Assembly: GCA_035575035.1 (NCBI GenBank)
Contig: DATLYH010000125.1
Coordinates: 1 to 26,545, forward strand
Reading direction: 5' to 3'
From: DATLYH01 sp035575035
GTDB lineage: Bacteria > Planctomycetota > Planctomycetia > Gemmatales > Gemmataceae
DNA length: 26,545 nt
Positions 1 through 8,026 of the stretch are shown one piece after another; position 1 is the first letter of the stretch; every line of letters begins with the position of its first letter. A model generated the notes under the pieces. The model had not been told where the DNA came from and searched no databases. It worked only from the letters and a program-made list of their open reading frames with translations. Made by a program: the position numbers and the translations under genes.

Positions 1-133
1 GGAGAAGACCATGCTCGGGGTTGTTTGGTGGTCGCATGTCTGACGGCTGCGGGTCCGGCGGACCGAGGCACCAGGAACGAGCGGCCGACATCTCCGCCGC
101 CTACGTTTGTTTTCGTGTTGGGAGATCCTAACC

Positions 134-286
134 ATGTCTGCCATGAGACTGTTATTAGGGGCGTTGGTGAAGGAATTGGCCGGGCTAAAGTGGTTGAGAG
201 ATCTAGACCTTGCAGGCACCCTCGTGACGGAAACCGGCGTGGCCCAACTGAAGCACGTGCTGCCGAACTGCCGTATTCACCGATGA
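134..286 (+). pseudogene. Leucine-rich-repeat protein remnant (50 codons)
   Basis: An open stretch of 50 codons reads LKWLRDLDLAGTLVTETG, then VAQLK, and ends in LPNCRIHR before a TGA. This is the pattern of the last repeat and C-terminus of planctomycete leucine-rich-repeat proteins, where repeats look like L-x-x-LDL-x-x-T-x-VTD-x-G and the chain often ends LPNC-x-I. Only about one repeat is present. Upstream in the same frame there is a stop at 41-43, and the codons between it and the ATG at 134 (arginine-rich, no LxxLxL spacing) do not continue the solenoid. I therefore read it as the 3' relic of a larger gene. A GGGAG stretch lies 9 bases before the ATG, so expression as a short peptide cannot be excluded. 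The next 410 bases are repeats, which fits a decaying region. Confidence 0.6.
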
Positions 287-420
287 TACGGCGTTCTCAG
301 ATGCATGCTGGATAGAAGGCCGAGCCCCATACATGGCTTTACCGGTGAAGTGACGGACGCTGAGTCCGCAGAAGCTAAACCTGGGCCCCCTGGAGTTACC
401 GCTCCCTTACGGTCGCGGCT

Positions 421-457
421 CGGACCACATGGACGAATGTTCCGCGCGGAACATTGG
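421..457. repeat. 37-bp direct repeat with 20-bp palindrome, copy 1
   Basis: The segment starts cggaccacatggacg and contains the perfect 20-bp palindrome AATGTTCCGCGCGGAACATT at 436-455. An identical 37-bp copy lies at 608-644. The palindrome could form a hairpin in DNA or RNA, or bind a dimeric protein. Its outer bases (TGTT...AACA) resemble a ParB-type parS site, but the centre differs from the usual CACGTG, so I do not call it parS. Confidence 0.85.
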
Positions 458-484
458 CCCTTCCTGGCAGCAGCTCCCCGATCC

Positions 485-600
485 GCGACCGTAAGGTATT
501 GGCCTGCCTGTGGTTGCAACGTCACTGCTGTCGGAGTCGCGACCGTAAGGTATTGGCCTGCCTGTGGTTGCAACATCACTGCTGTCGGAGTCGCGACCGT
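485..600. repeat. 54-bp tandem repeat, two full copies plus partial
   Basis: The unit starting gcgaccgtaaggtattgg runs 485-538 and again 539-592. The two copies differ at a single base (g versus a in the gttgcaac-g/a-tcac segment). A third copy begins at 593 but matches only for gcgaccgt before diverging. The near identity implies recent duplication. 54 is a multiple of three, but there is no sign the array is translated. Confidence 0.9.
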
Positions 601-607
601 GAGGGAG

Positions 608-644
608 CGGACCACATGGACGAATGTTCCGCGCGGAACATTGG
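608..644. repeat. 37-bp direct repeat with 20-bp palindrome, copy 2
   Basis: Identical to 421-457 over 37 bases; its palindrome is at 623-642. Together the copies bracket the 54-bp tandem repeat, so the block 421-644 looks like a small composite: repeat, tandem array, same repeat in the same direction. Confidence 0.85.
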
Positions 645-696
645 ACCCCGACAGCGCGGAACACCGCCCCCAGCGCCGGGAGAATCCTCCAGGGGG

Positions 697-2085
697 TCAT
701 GGTGCCTGTCTGCCGCGGACCTTCTTGACCTGCTCATGGACCGCGGCCACGATCAACTCCTCGACACGCGGGCTCCAGGCGCTGGGCTGGCCGTAGTAAA
801 CCATCGCTCCGCCCCCCTCGTAACCCCCCTCCTGCAACACCCGCAGCGACGGGATGTACGCCATCACATCGTTGCTATAGCCGGCGACCCAGGTTGTCCC
901 TTCGCCGAGTTCCTTCTTCAGCCGCAGGGCATAATCGACGACCACCTCGCCCCCCAGGGCCACCAGGGTCACGGCCGAGCCGATCTGCCAGACCTGCACC
1001 GGGTAAGGGTAGCTGCCGCGCAGGGCCTTGTCGCTCTCCAGCCGCTGAAGCAGCAGTTGGGCCCGGCGGGCGATGTAGCGGTTGTCCGATTCACGGTCCT
1101 TGAGCAGCTGCTCACGGGTCGGCAGCTCGGCGAAGGGGAGGTCGATCTCGGTATAGGCCATCGCCAGGCTGCCGGCGATCGGCACCATTTCCTTTTGCAG
1201 CACCGCCGCGACGGCGTCGGCCAGCTGCCGGCCATACTGCTCGGCCAGCTCGACGCGGCGGCGGGGCAAGGGGTTCTGGTCGCCGCCGCAGCCGGCCCAA
1301 AACAGGGCGACCGCTCCGGGATGGGCCTTCTCCAAAAACTCCTGCGCGAAGCCGGGATAATCACCCGACCACTGGTAGAAACTCAGCACGGTCGCATGGC
1401 AGGCGTAACCGAAGACGACGGCCCGCAGCCGGCCCTTCGGGTCGCGGACGGCCAGCACCGGCACGTCGTGATCGACCGGTCCCTTGAGCTGGCCCGCCTC
1501 GCGCAGGCGGGGGACGTCGGCTTCCTTGTTGTTGCGGCGGTTGACGGCGAAGGTCGCTCGCCCGCTGCCCCAGGTGAGCCGGGCTGGGGCCAGAGCGCCC
1601 AGGGCCTCGCCGGCCACGGCCACGAGCTTGTCCTCCAGTGTGCGGGCGTAGTCGGCGACCAGCTTCTGCTGGGTTTCGTCCAGGAAATACATCGCCGCCA
1701 GGTTGCTGCCGACGACCGGCCCGCAGTGGGTGTGCGAGACGTTCAGGATGAGGGCCTCCCGTGCCAGGCCGTGCTTCGCCTTCAGCCGGCCGCAGACGGC
1801 CGTGGCAATCTCGCGGGGAATGCCCACCAGGTCCATGGTGATCAGGACGGCACGCCGCCCCTTGGGATCTTCCAGGGCCAGCGCCTTGGCCCAGAGATCG
1901 TTCCGTTTGCCCTCGGCCGGCTTGGTGCGGGCGCTGTAGCCCGACATCCACATCAGCCGCTCGGGCGTGATGTTGATCCGGGCAACGCCGGCCTTCCATT
2001 CGCCGGACGCCGGCTCGCCCGGCCGGACCGGGGAAGCGAACAGGACCAAGGCGGTGCAGCACAGCAAGGCCAGACGGAACATCAT
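697..2085 (-). CDS. Secreted neutral/alkaline ceramidase-like protein
   Basis: A 462-aa protein with an N-terminal signal peptide (MMFRLALLCCTALVLFASPV) and the fold signature of the neutral/alkaline non-lysosomal ceramidase N-terminal domain. Visible family motifs are NVSHTHCGP (residues 115-123, His118/His120), GYACHATVLS (His230), an ALGGE segment (Glu380) and GYSNDVMAYIPS (402-413). In true neutral ceramidases the equivalent His/His/Glu/Tyr set binds zinc and a GDVSPN loop supplies the catalytic serine. Here that loop reads GCGGDQNP (266-272), so the serine is missing. The substrate is therefore open; a secreted amidase or another zinc hydrolase is as likely as a ceramidase. The start at 2085 is chosen over 2160 because it is preceded by GGGGGAGA at good spacing and opens the signal peptide. 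It follows the DUF1501 gene by 78 bases on the same strand and may be cotranscribed. Confidence 0.85.
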   Translation of the reverse strand: MMFRLALLCCTALVLFASPVRPGEPASGEWKAGVARINITPERLMWMSGYSARTKPAEGKRNDLWAKALALEDPKGRRAVLITMDLVGIPREIATAVCGRLKAKHGLAREALILNVSHTHCGPVVGSNLAAMYFLDETQQKLVADYARTLEDKLVAVAGEALGALAPARLTWGSGRATFAVNRRNNKEADVPRLREAGQLKGPVDHDVPVLAVRDPKGRLRAVVFGYACHATVLSFYQWSGDYPGFAQEFLEKAHPGAVALFWAGCGGDQNPLPRRRVELAEQYGRQLADAVAAVLQKEMVPIAGSLAMAYTEIDLPFAELPTREQLLKDRESDNRYIARRAQLLLQRLESDKALRGSYPYPVQVWQIGSAVTLVALGGEVVVDYALRLKKELGEGTTWVAGYSNDVMAYIPSLRVLQEGGYEGGGAMVYYGQPSAWSPRVEELIVAAVHEQVKKVRGRQAP

Positions 2086-2163
2086 CGGTCTCCCCCAAGT
2101 GCTTGAACGGCCCGAATGCCGGCCGGGGGCTTTCGATTGCCTCCACAGGACCGGCGCCAACTC

Positions 2164-3621
<1,458 letters not shown>

Positions 3622-3684
3622 GGGGCACTCCTTCCTTTACCCTTCGGTCCGGAGGCATTCCTGATCGATCGGTGCCAAACCCTT

Positions 3685-4284
3685 TCACCGCCCGGCCTCG
3701 GTTAGCAGGGCGTCGAGTCGCTCGGCCAGCTCAGGCGGGAGGCCCTGGAGCAACTCCCGGCCGACCAGGCCCACGTCGATCAGGTCGCGCAGGTGGACTC
3801 GGTCCTGGTCGCGGTTCGACATCAGCTTCATCCGCACCAGTCCGGGCAGTGCAACCACCTGCTTGCCCGGCTCCAGCGCCTGACGTTCGTCGATCGTTGG
3901 CGAGGGCAAGGGATATTCCGGCCTTACCTTCTCGCCCGCCCACAGGAGGTGGACTGCTTTGCGCGGATTCGGGTCGGCCCGTTCCAGGAACATGCCCACG
4001 CCCAGGACCTCGAAGTAATCCAGATCGACGGACAGGGCGGCGGCCCGTGCCTGCGGCAGGTCCTTCTTGCGTAGGAGGATGTCCACGTCCTTGGTCGTGC
4101 GGACGGCGGCGGGGTCCTTGCTGGCCACCCACATCGCCACCGCCTGACCGCCGACCAGAGCGTAAGGCACGCCGGCCGCTTCCAGGGCCCCGACGATACG
4201 CTCCAGGCGGCGCGTCACCTCGTCCAACGCCATGACATACCTCTCCCAGAGGCCGGCAGGCTGAGTTGGGACCCCAGTGGACAT
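3685..4284 (-). CDS. Nucleotidyltransferase-fold protein
   Basis: A 199-aa protein with the minimal nucleotidyltransferase core: LVGGQAVAMW (about residues 43-52) followed by RTTKDVDILL (about 62-71), which supplies the GG and D-x-D features of the Pol-beta-like superfamily. Similar proteins are annotated as AbiEii-like toxins or DUF6036-type nucleotidyltransferases. The C-terminal half (VRMKLMSNRDQDRVHLRDL) is a conserved basic/helical segment seen in this group. Whether it modifies nucleic acid, tRNA or protein cannot be told. Two starts are possible: 4284 (AAGGG upstream), which keeps a GLWERYVMAL segment I recall in relatives, and 4233 (GGGAGAGG upstream, 182 aa). I use the longer with moderate certainty. 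It lies downstream of a 97-aa gene and between two genes that are normally neighbours. Confidence 0.8.
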   Translation of the reverse strand: MSTGVPTQPAGLWERYVMALDEVTRRLERIVGALEAAGVPYALVGGQAVAMWVASKDPAAVRTTKDVDILLRKKDLPQARAAALSVDLDYFEVLGVGMFLERADPNPRKAVHLLWAGEKVRPEYPLPSPTIDERQALEPGKQVVALPGLVRMKLMSNRDQDRVHLRDLIDVGLVGRELLQGLPPELAERLDALLTEAGR

Positions 4285-4356
4285 TACTTGCCCTTCGACA
4301 CCGGCTGGTCGGCATGCGCGGGACCAGGCCCGAGCCGGCCAGCAGCGTTTGGTTCC

Positions 4357-4650
4357 TTACGGGCCGCCCATTGCCCCAAGCAACTCGGCGTTGATCTTGG
4401 CGATGGTATTGGCCGTTTCCGATTCCACTCTCACAACGCGCGCTCCGACCTCGGCCGCTTCCACATCGCGGATTGCGGAGAGGATGGCCTCGCGCAGCGT
4501 GGGAGCAGCCCGCTCAAAATCAAGGAAAGCAACCCCGTTCCGCATATTGAATTCGATGTCTCCCCTGGTTGCCTCGTACCGGGCGTCGGCCAGCTCAGGC
4601 GTGATCTCCGCGACACCCGAGAGAACCAGGGTAAACTTGTGGGTCTTCAC
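4357..4650 (-). CDS. Conserved small protein, unknown function (97 aa)
   Basis: A 97-aa protein starting with GTG. The start overlaps the stop of the upstream DUF1553 gene (GTGA, 4647-4650), so it is probably translated by coupling. The sequence MKTHKFTLVLSGVAEITPEL, then ADARYEATRGDIEFN and FDRAAP-like FERAAPTLREAILSAIRDVE, matches a small family I have seen in planctomycetes and cyanobacteria without an assigned function. It looks like an alpha/beta domain (beta strand, helix, two strands, helix) followed by a short tail ANTIAKINAELLGAM that could form a helix. The following gene encodes a nucleotidyltransferase-fold protein 72 bases away, so the pair could be an antitoxin/toxin-like module. 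That is only an inference from context. Confidence 0.75.
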   Translation of the reverse strand: MKTHKFTLVLSGVAEITPELADARYEATRGDIEFNMRNGVAFLDFERAAPTLREAILSAIRDVEAAEVGARVVRVESETANTIAKINAELLGAMGGP

Positions 4651-7600
4651 TCCTTCGTTATCGCCTCATCCAGGTTGAGGATCAAGCTGGCCACCGCCGT
4701 GTAGGCGGCCAGTTCTCCAATGTCCAGGTTCTCATCGCGCGGCGACTCGCCGACATGGACCAGCTTCCGGGCTGCCTCCCGGTCGCCGCGGTAGCGTGCG
4801 CGGTAATGCTCCAGACTGTCGAGCAGGATCTTCAACTCGGCCGGCTGCGGCGGGCGGGCCATCACTCGGCGGAAGGCCCGCGTCAGGCGCTGCTCGGGCG
4901 TCGCCCCCTCCTTCAGGGCGCGCTCGGCCAGCACGCGCGCCGCCTCGACATAGGTCACATCGTTCATCAGCGTCAGCGCCTGGAGCGGCGTGTTAGTGCG
5001 CGTCTCGCGGACCGTGCAGGCCTCGCGGCCGGCAGCATCGAAAGTCATCATCTGCGGCGGCGCCACCGTCCGCTTCCAGAAAGTGTACAGGCTGCGGCGG
5101 TACAGGTTCGGCCCGTGGTCCTGCCGGTACTCGCCGACCGTGGCCAACTCCTTCCACAAACCGTCCGGCTGGTACGGCTTCACCGACGGACCGCCCAGCC
5201 GCTCGACCAGCAGGCCGCTCGCTGCCAGGGCGCTATCGCGGACCATCTCGGCCGACAGACGGAAACGCGGCCCTCGGGCCAGCAGGCGGTTGTCCGGGTC
5301 CTTCCGGCGCAGCTCCGGCGTCAACCGCGACGACTGGCGATAGGTGGCACTGGTGACGATCAACCGTTGCAGCCGCTTGACGTCCCACCCCCTCACCCTG
5401 CCCTCTCCCCCTGAAGGGGGAGAGGGTGGGGTTGAGGGGGCCATGAACTCGGTCGCCAGCCAGTCGAGCAGCTCGGGGTGGCTCGGCCATTCTCCCTGCG
5501 AGCCGAAGTCCTCGGGCGTCTTAACCAGGCCGGTGCCGAAGTACATCTGCCAGTAACGGTTGACCGCCACCCGCGCCGTCAGCGGGTTCGACGGATGCAC
5601 CAGCCACCGCGCGAACCCGAGGCGGTTGTTGGGGAACTCGGGCGGCAGGGACCCGAGACTGGCCGGCACCCCCGGTGTCACCGGCTCGCCCGGCTTGTCG
5701 TACTCGCCGCGGATCAGGACGAACGTCTGCCGCGGCGTCGGCATCTCCTCCATCACCATCGTGGTCGGGACGCTTTCCTCCAGTTGCTCCTTCTGCCGGC
5801 GCAGCTCGGTCAACCGCTGGTACGCCTGCCGCAGCGGTTCCGGGGCCTGCTGCTCCAGGAAGGCCAGCCGCAGTTTGAGCGTCTGCGGCGGCGTCCGCTT
5901 CGCCGGCGGGATGGCTGCGATCTCACCGAGTGTCTCGGTAAGGGCCAGAAGCTGCACTTCCTCCGGCGTCAGCCGGTCGGCGTACACGCGGACATCGGCC
6001 AGACGGCCCTGGAAGCGCGATCCGGGACCGCCACCCGAGCCGATCCGGAACGGTTCCTTGACCCGGATGTCCTGGTTCAACTCGTCCAACAGCGCCCGCT
6101 GGGGCACCGGCCGGCCGTCCACGTAGAACTGAATCCCCTTCGCCCAGCGCGAGCCGTCGTAGGTCACGGCGACATGATGCCAGCGCTCGGGGGTCAGGAC
6201 CGGCTCGGTTTCCACACGGATGGCATCGTCAAGCCAGCGCTTGACCAGGTTCAGCTGCAATCGGCCGTTCTCCAACCGGAAGCTGTAGCCCTCGGCCTGA
6301 TCGATCTCCGCCATACGCGACAGCAGAGCGCCGCCTCGCTCCCCCGTGGGGTAAACCCACAGGGCGAAGGAGAACTTGTCCTGATAACCGAAGTCGCTGA
6401 CGTTGCCGACGTCGATGTAGCGGTGTCCGTCGAAGTCGGCCGCCTTGCCGATCCGACCCGCCGCGTAGGCCGGCGGCCCGCTCTTGAACTCCCCGGCGTG
6501 GGACGGGTTGGCCTGGTCGGTGGTGTTGCCGTTCAGCGTCAGGTGGAGCAGGAGCCGCTTCGGCAGCGACCACTCGCCGGCCGGCCGGTCTTTCAGCGAC
6601 CGCTCCCACTCGGCCTGAGCGTCGGCCAGCTCGGCCGACCGCCGGGCGAATTCCGCCTCGGCCGCCTGGATCTGCCGGTCCAGCGCCGCCAGCTGCTCCT
6701 GCATCTCGCGGGTTGGGGCTTTGATCATCGGCGGCGAGTTGCCGAACTTCACCGCCTTGCCGCGCTCCGGCACATTGTTGAAATAAGCGAAGACCTGATA
6801 GAACTCCTTCTGCGAGATCGGGTCATACTTGTGGTCATGGCAACGGGCGCAGCCCATCGTCAATCCCAACCAGACCGTGGCCGTCGTTTCCACCCGATCA
6901 ACCACGTACTCGACGGCATATTCCTCCGGGATGATGCCCCCCTCAGCGTTGCCGCGATGGTTGCGGTTGAAGCCGGTCGCGATCCGCTGCTCCAGGGTCG
7001 GGTTGGGGAGCATGTCGCCGGCCAATTGCTCAATGGTGAACTGATCGAACGGCAGGTTCTGATTGAAGGCGTCAATGACCCAGTCGCGCCAGCGCCACAT
7101 GATCCGCTCGCCGTCGCTCTGATAGCCGTTGGTGTCGGCGTAGCGGGCGGCGTCCAGCCAGCGGATCGCCATCCGTTCGCCGTAGCGCGGGCTGGCCAGC
7201 AGCCGATCGACCACCTTCTCGTAGGCGTCGGGCGACGGGTCGGCGAGGAAGGCATCAACTTCCTCGGGGGTCGGCGGCAGACCGGTCAAATCGAGCGTCA
7301 CCCGCCGGATCAAGGTGGCCCGGTCCGCCTCCGGCGACGGCGCCAATCCCTCGCGCTCCAACCGGTCGAGGACGAACAGGTCGATGGGATTGCGGGCCCA
7401 GCCGACATTCTGGACCCGGGGCAGCGCCGGCCGCTGCGGCGGGATCAGCGACCAGTGCTTCTGCCACCTGGCCCCCTGTTCAAGCCAGCGGCGGATCAGC
7501 GCCACCTGCCGCTCGGTCAGCCGGGGGCCGGAACGAGGCGGCGGCATCCGCTCCGTCTCGTCGGCCGCGGTGATGCGGCGGAACAACTCGCTCTCATCCG

Positions 7601-7838
7601 GCTTACCGGGCACGATGGCGTGGTAGCCGCCGCGGTCGGCGAAGGCCCCCTCGGCGGTGTCAAGGCGGAGATCGGCCTTGCGCTTGGCGCGGTCGGGGCC
7701 GTGGCACTGGAAGCAGGCATCGGAGAGAATCGGCCGGATGTCGCGGTTGAACTCGACCGTCGCCGGCAATGGCTCGGCGGCGGCTACTGCGGAAAGGAGG
7801 GCCATCCAGGCCAGCGTCTTGGCGGTTGCGGTGACCAT
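4647..7838 (-). CDS. Planctomycete cytochrome-type DUF1549/LamG/DUF1553 protein
   Basis: A large secreted protein (1063 aa) with signal peptide MVTATAKTLAWMALLSAVAA. Domains in order: a planctomycete-type cytochrome c domain with haem motif CFQCH (residues 42-46); DUF1549 (about 145-375), including WLDAARYADTNGYQ and a second motif CARCH near 330-334; a short coiled region; a LamG/concanavalin-like domain (about 429-636, from LLLHLTLNGNTTD to VRVYADRLTPEE); and DUF1553 (about 735-1000) with NPLTARVAVNRYWQMYFGTG and FDAAGREACTVRETRTNTP. The family is abundant in planctomycetes, probably acts in the periplasm or cell envelope, and its substrate is unknown. The start at 7838 is preferred to 8009 because it opens the signal peptide and follows AGGA. 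Residues about 800-818 (PSTPPSPPSGGEGRVRG) are encoded by a hairpin repeat lying inside the gene; see the repeat at 5388-5440. The stop overlaps the next start. Confidence 0.93.
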   Translation of the reverse strand: MVTATAKTLAWMALLSAVAAAEPLPATVEFNRDIRPILSDACFQCHGPDRAKRKADLRLDTAEGAFADRGGYHAIVPGKPDESELFRRITAADETERMPPPRSGPRLTERQVALIRRWLEQGARWQKHWSLIPPQRPALPRVQNVGWARNPIDLFVLDRLEREGLAPSPEADRATLIRRVTLDLTGLPPTPEEVDAFLADPSPDAYEKVVDRLLASPRYGERMAIRWLDAARYADTNGYQSDGERIMWRWRDWVIDAFNQNLPFDQFTIEQLAGDMLPNPTLEQRIATGFNRNHRGNAEGGIIPEEYAVEYVVDRVETTATVWLGLTMGCARCHDHKYDPISQKEFYQVFAYFNNVPERGKAVKFGNSPPMIKAPTREMQEQLAALDRQIQAAEAEFARRSAELADAQAEWERSLKDRPAGEWSLPKRLLLHLTLNGNTTDQANPSHAGEFKSGPPAYAAGRIGKAADFDGHRYIDVGNVSDFGYQDKFSFALWVYPTGERGGALLSRMAEIDQAEGYSFRLENGRLQLNLVKRWLDDAIRVETEPVLTPERWHHVAVTYDGSRWAKGIQFYVDGRPVPQRALLDELNQDIRVKEPFRIGSGGGPGSRFQGRLADVRVYADRLTPEEVQLLALTETLGEIAAIPPAKRTPPQTLKLRLAFLEQQAPEPLRQAYQRLTELRRQKEQLEESVPTTMVMEEMPTPRQTFVLIRGEYDKPGEPVTPGVPASLGSLPPEFPNNRLGFARWLVHPSNPLTARVAVNRYWQMYFGTGLVKTPEDFGSQGEWPSHPELLDWLATEFMAPSTPPSPPSGGEGRVRGWDVKRLQRLIVTSATYRQSSRLTPELRRKDPDNRLLARGPRFRLSAEMVRDSALAASGLLVERLGGPSVKPYQPDGLWKELATVGEYRQDHGPNLYRRSLYTFWKRTVAPPQMMTFDAAGREACTVRETRTNTPLQALTLMNDVTYVEAARVLAERALKEGATPEQRLTRAFRRVMARPPQPAELKILLDSLEHYRARYRGDREAARKLVHVGESPRDENLDIGELAAYTAVASLILNLDEAITKE
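5388..5440. repeat. Hairpin repeat embedded in frame in the DUF1553 gene
   Basis: A near-complete palindrome within coding sequence. The inner stem is perfect over 12 bp (5401-5412 with 5415-5426, two-base tip), and the outer arms ccccctca (5388-5395) and tgaggggg (5433-5440) also pair. The same kind of element, cccctcaccccca...ctctcccc/gggga..., stands between genes at 19919-19962. On the minus strand it reads as a Pro/Ser/Gly run in the DUF1553 domain, without a stop or frameshift. Confidence 0.85.
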
Positions 7839-7952
7839 GCCTCGGTCCTGTCGGCTGGACCAAGCGGCGCTCGGGCCGCGCGGGTTGGTTGGGGAACGGT
7901 CTCTGGAGATAATCGATTGTAAACCCAGCGGGCCTGCAATGCCACCCGCTCC

Positions 7953-7982
7953 TTGCCGGCGGGTCCGCCGCCGCCCTACAAT
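7953..7982 (+). promoter_or_regulatory. Possible sigma-70 promoter for the membrane protein gene
   Basis: TTGCCG (7953-7958) and TACAAT (7977-7982) are separated by 18 bases, matching the sigma-70 consensus at 4 of 6 and 5 of 6 positions. It would give a leader of roughly 38 bases before the ATG at 8027. It lies in the 188-bp divergent gap between this gene and the DUF1553 gene. The match is by eye in GC-rich DNA, where chance hits occur. Confidence 0.35.
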
Positions 7983-8026
7983 CCGCCTGACGATCGTATC
8001 CCGCATCATCGTCAGGGGAGACGCTC

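Larger units (their letters stand above)
287..696. repeat. Gene-free repeat patch
   Basis: I see no credible gene in these 410 bases. They hold a 37-bp direct repeat (421-457 and 608-644), a 54-bp tandem repeat between the copies, and scattered gcgaccgtaag-type blocks in both orientations (for example 405-415 inverted relative to 485-495). Open frames crossing the patch only translate the repeats. It separates the leucine-rich-repeat relic from the stop codon of the ceramidase-like gene and may supply that gene's 3' end. Confidence 0.7.

Noticed and set aside
1..43. Possible 3' end of a gene entering from the left (frame 2, stop at 41-43)
   Set aside because: Thirteen codons are too few to support any assignment.
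25..315. 96-codon frame overlapping the leucine-rich-repeat relic
   Set aside because: No recognisable motif, no ribosome site, and it overlaps a stretch with a clear LRR signature in another frame.
436..455. Possible parS centromere-like site
   Set aside because: Only the outer TGTT/AACA bases agree with the usual parS consensus, the core differs, and no parA/parB genes are in the window.
454..2106. Long plus-strand open frame (550 codons) opposite the ceramidase-like gene
   Set aside because: Shadow of a GC-rich gene: composition is Gln/His/Arg/Gly-rich with no family motif, and the minus strand has signal peptide, ribosome site and conserved motifs. Similar long antisense frames at 2116-3612, 5478-7922, 8012-9307, 14608-15852 and 18583-19788 are rejected for the same reason.
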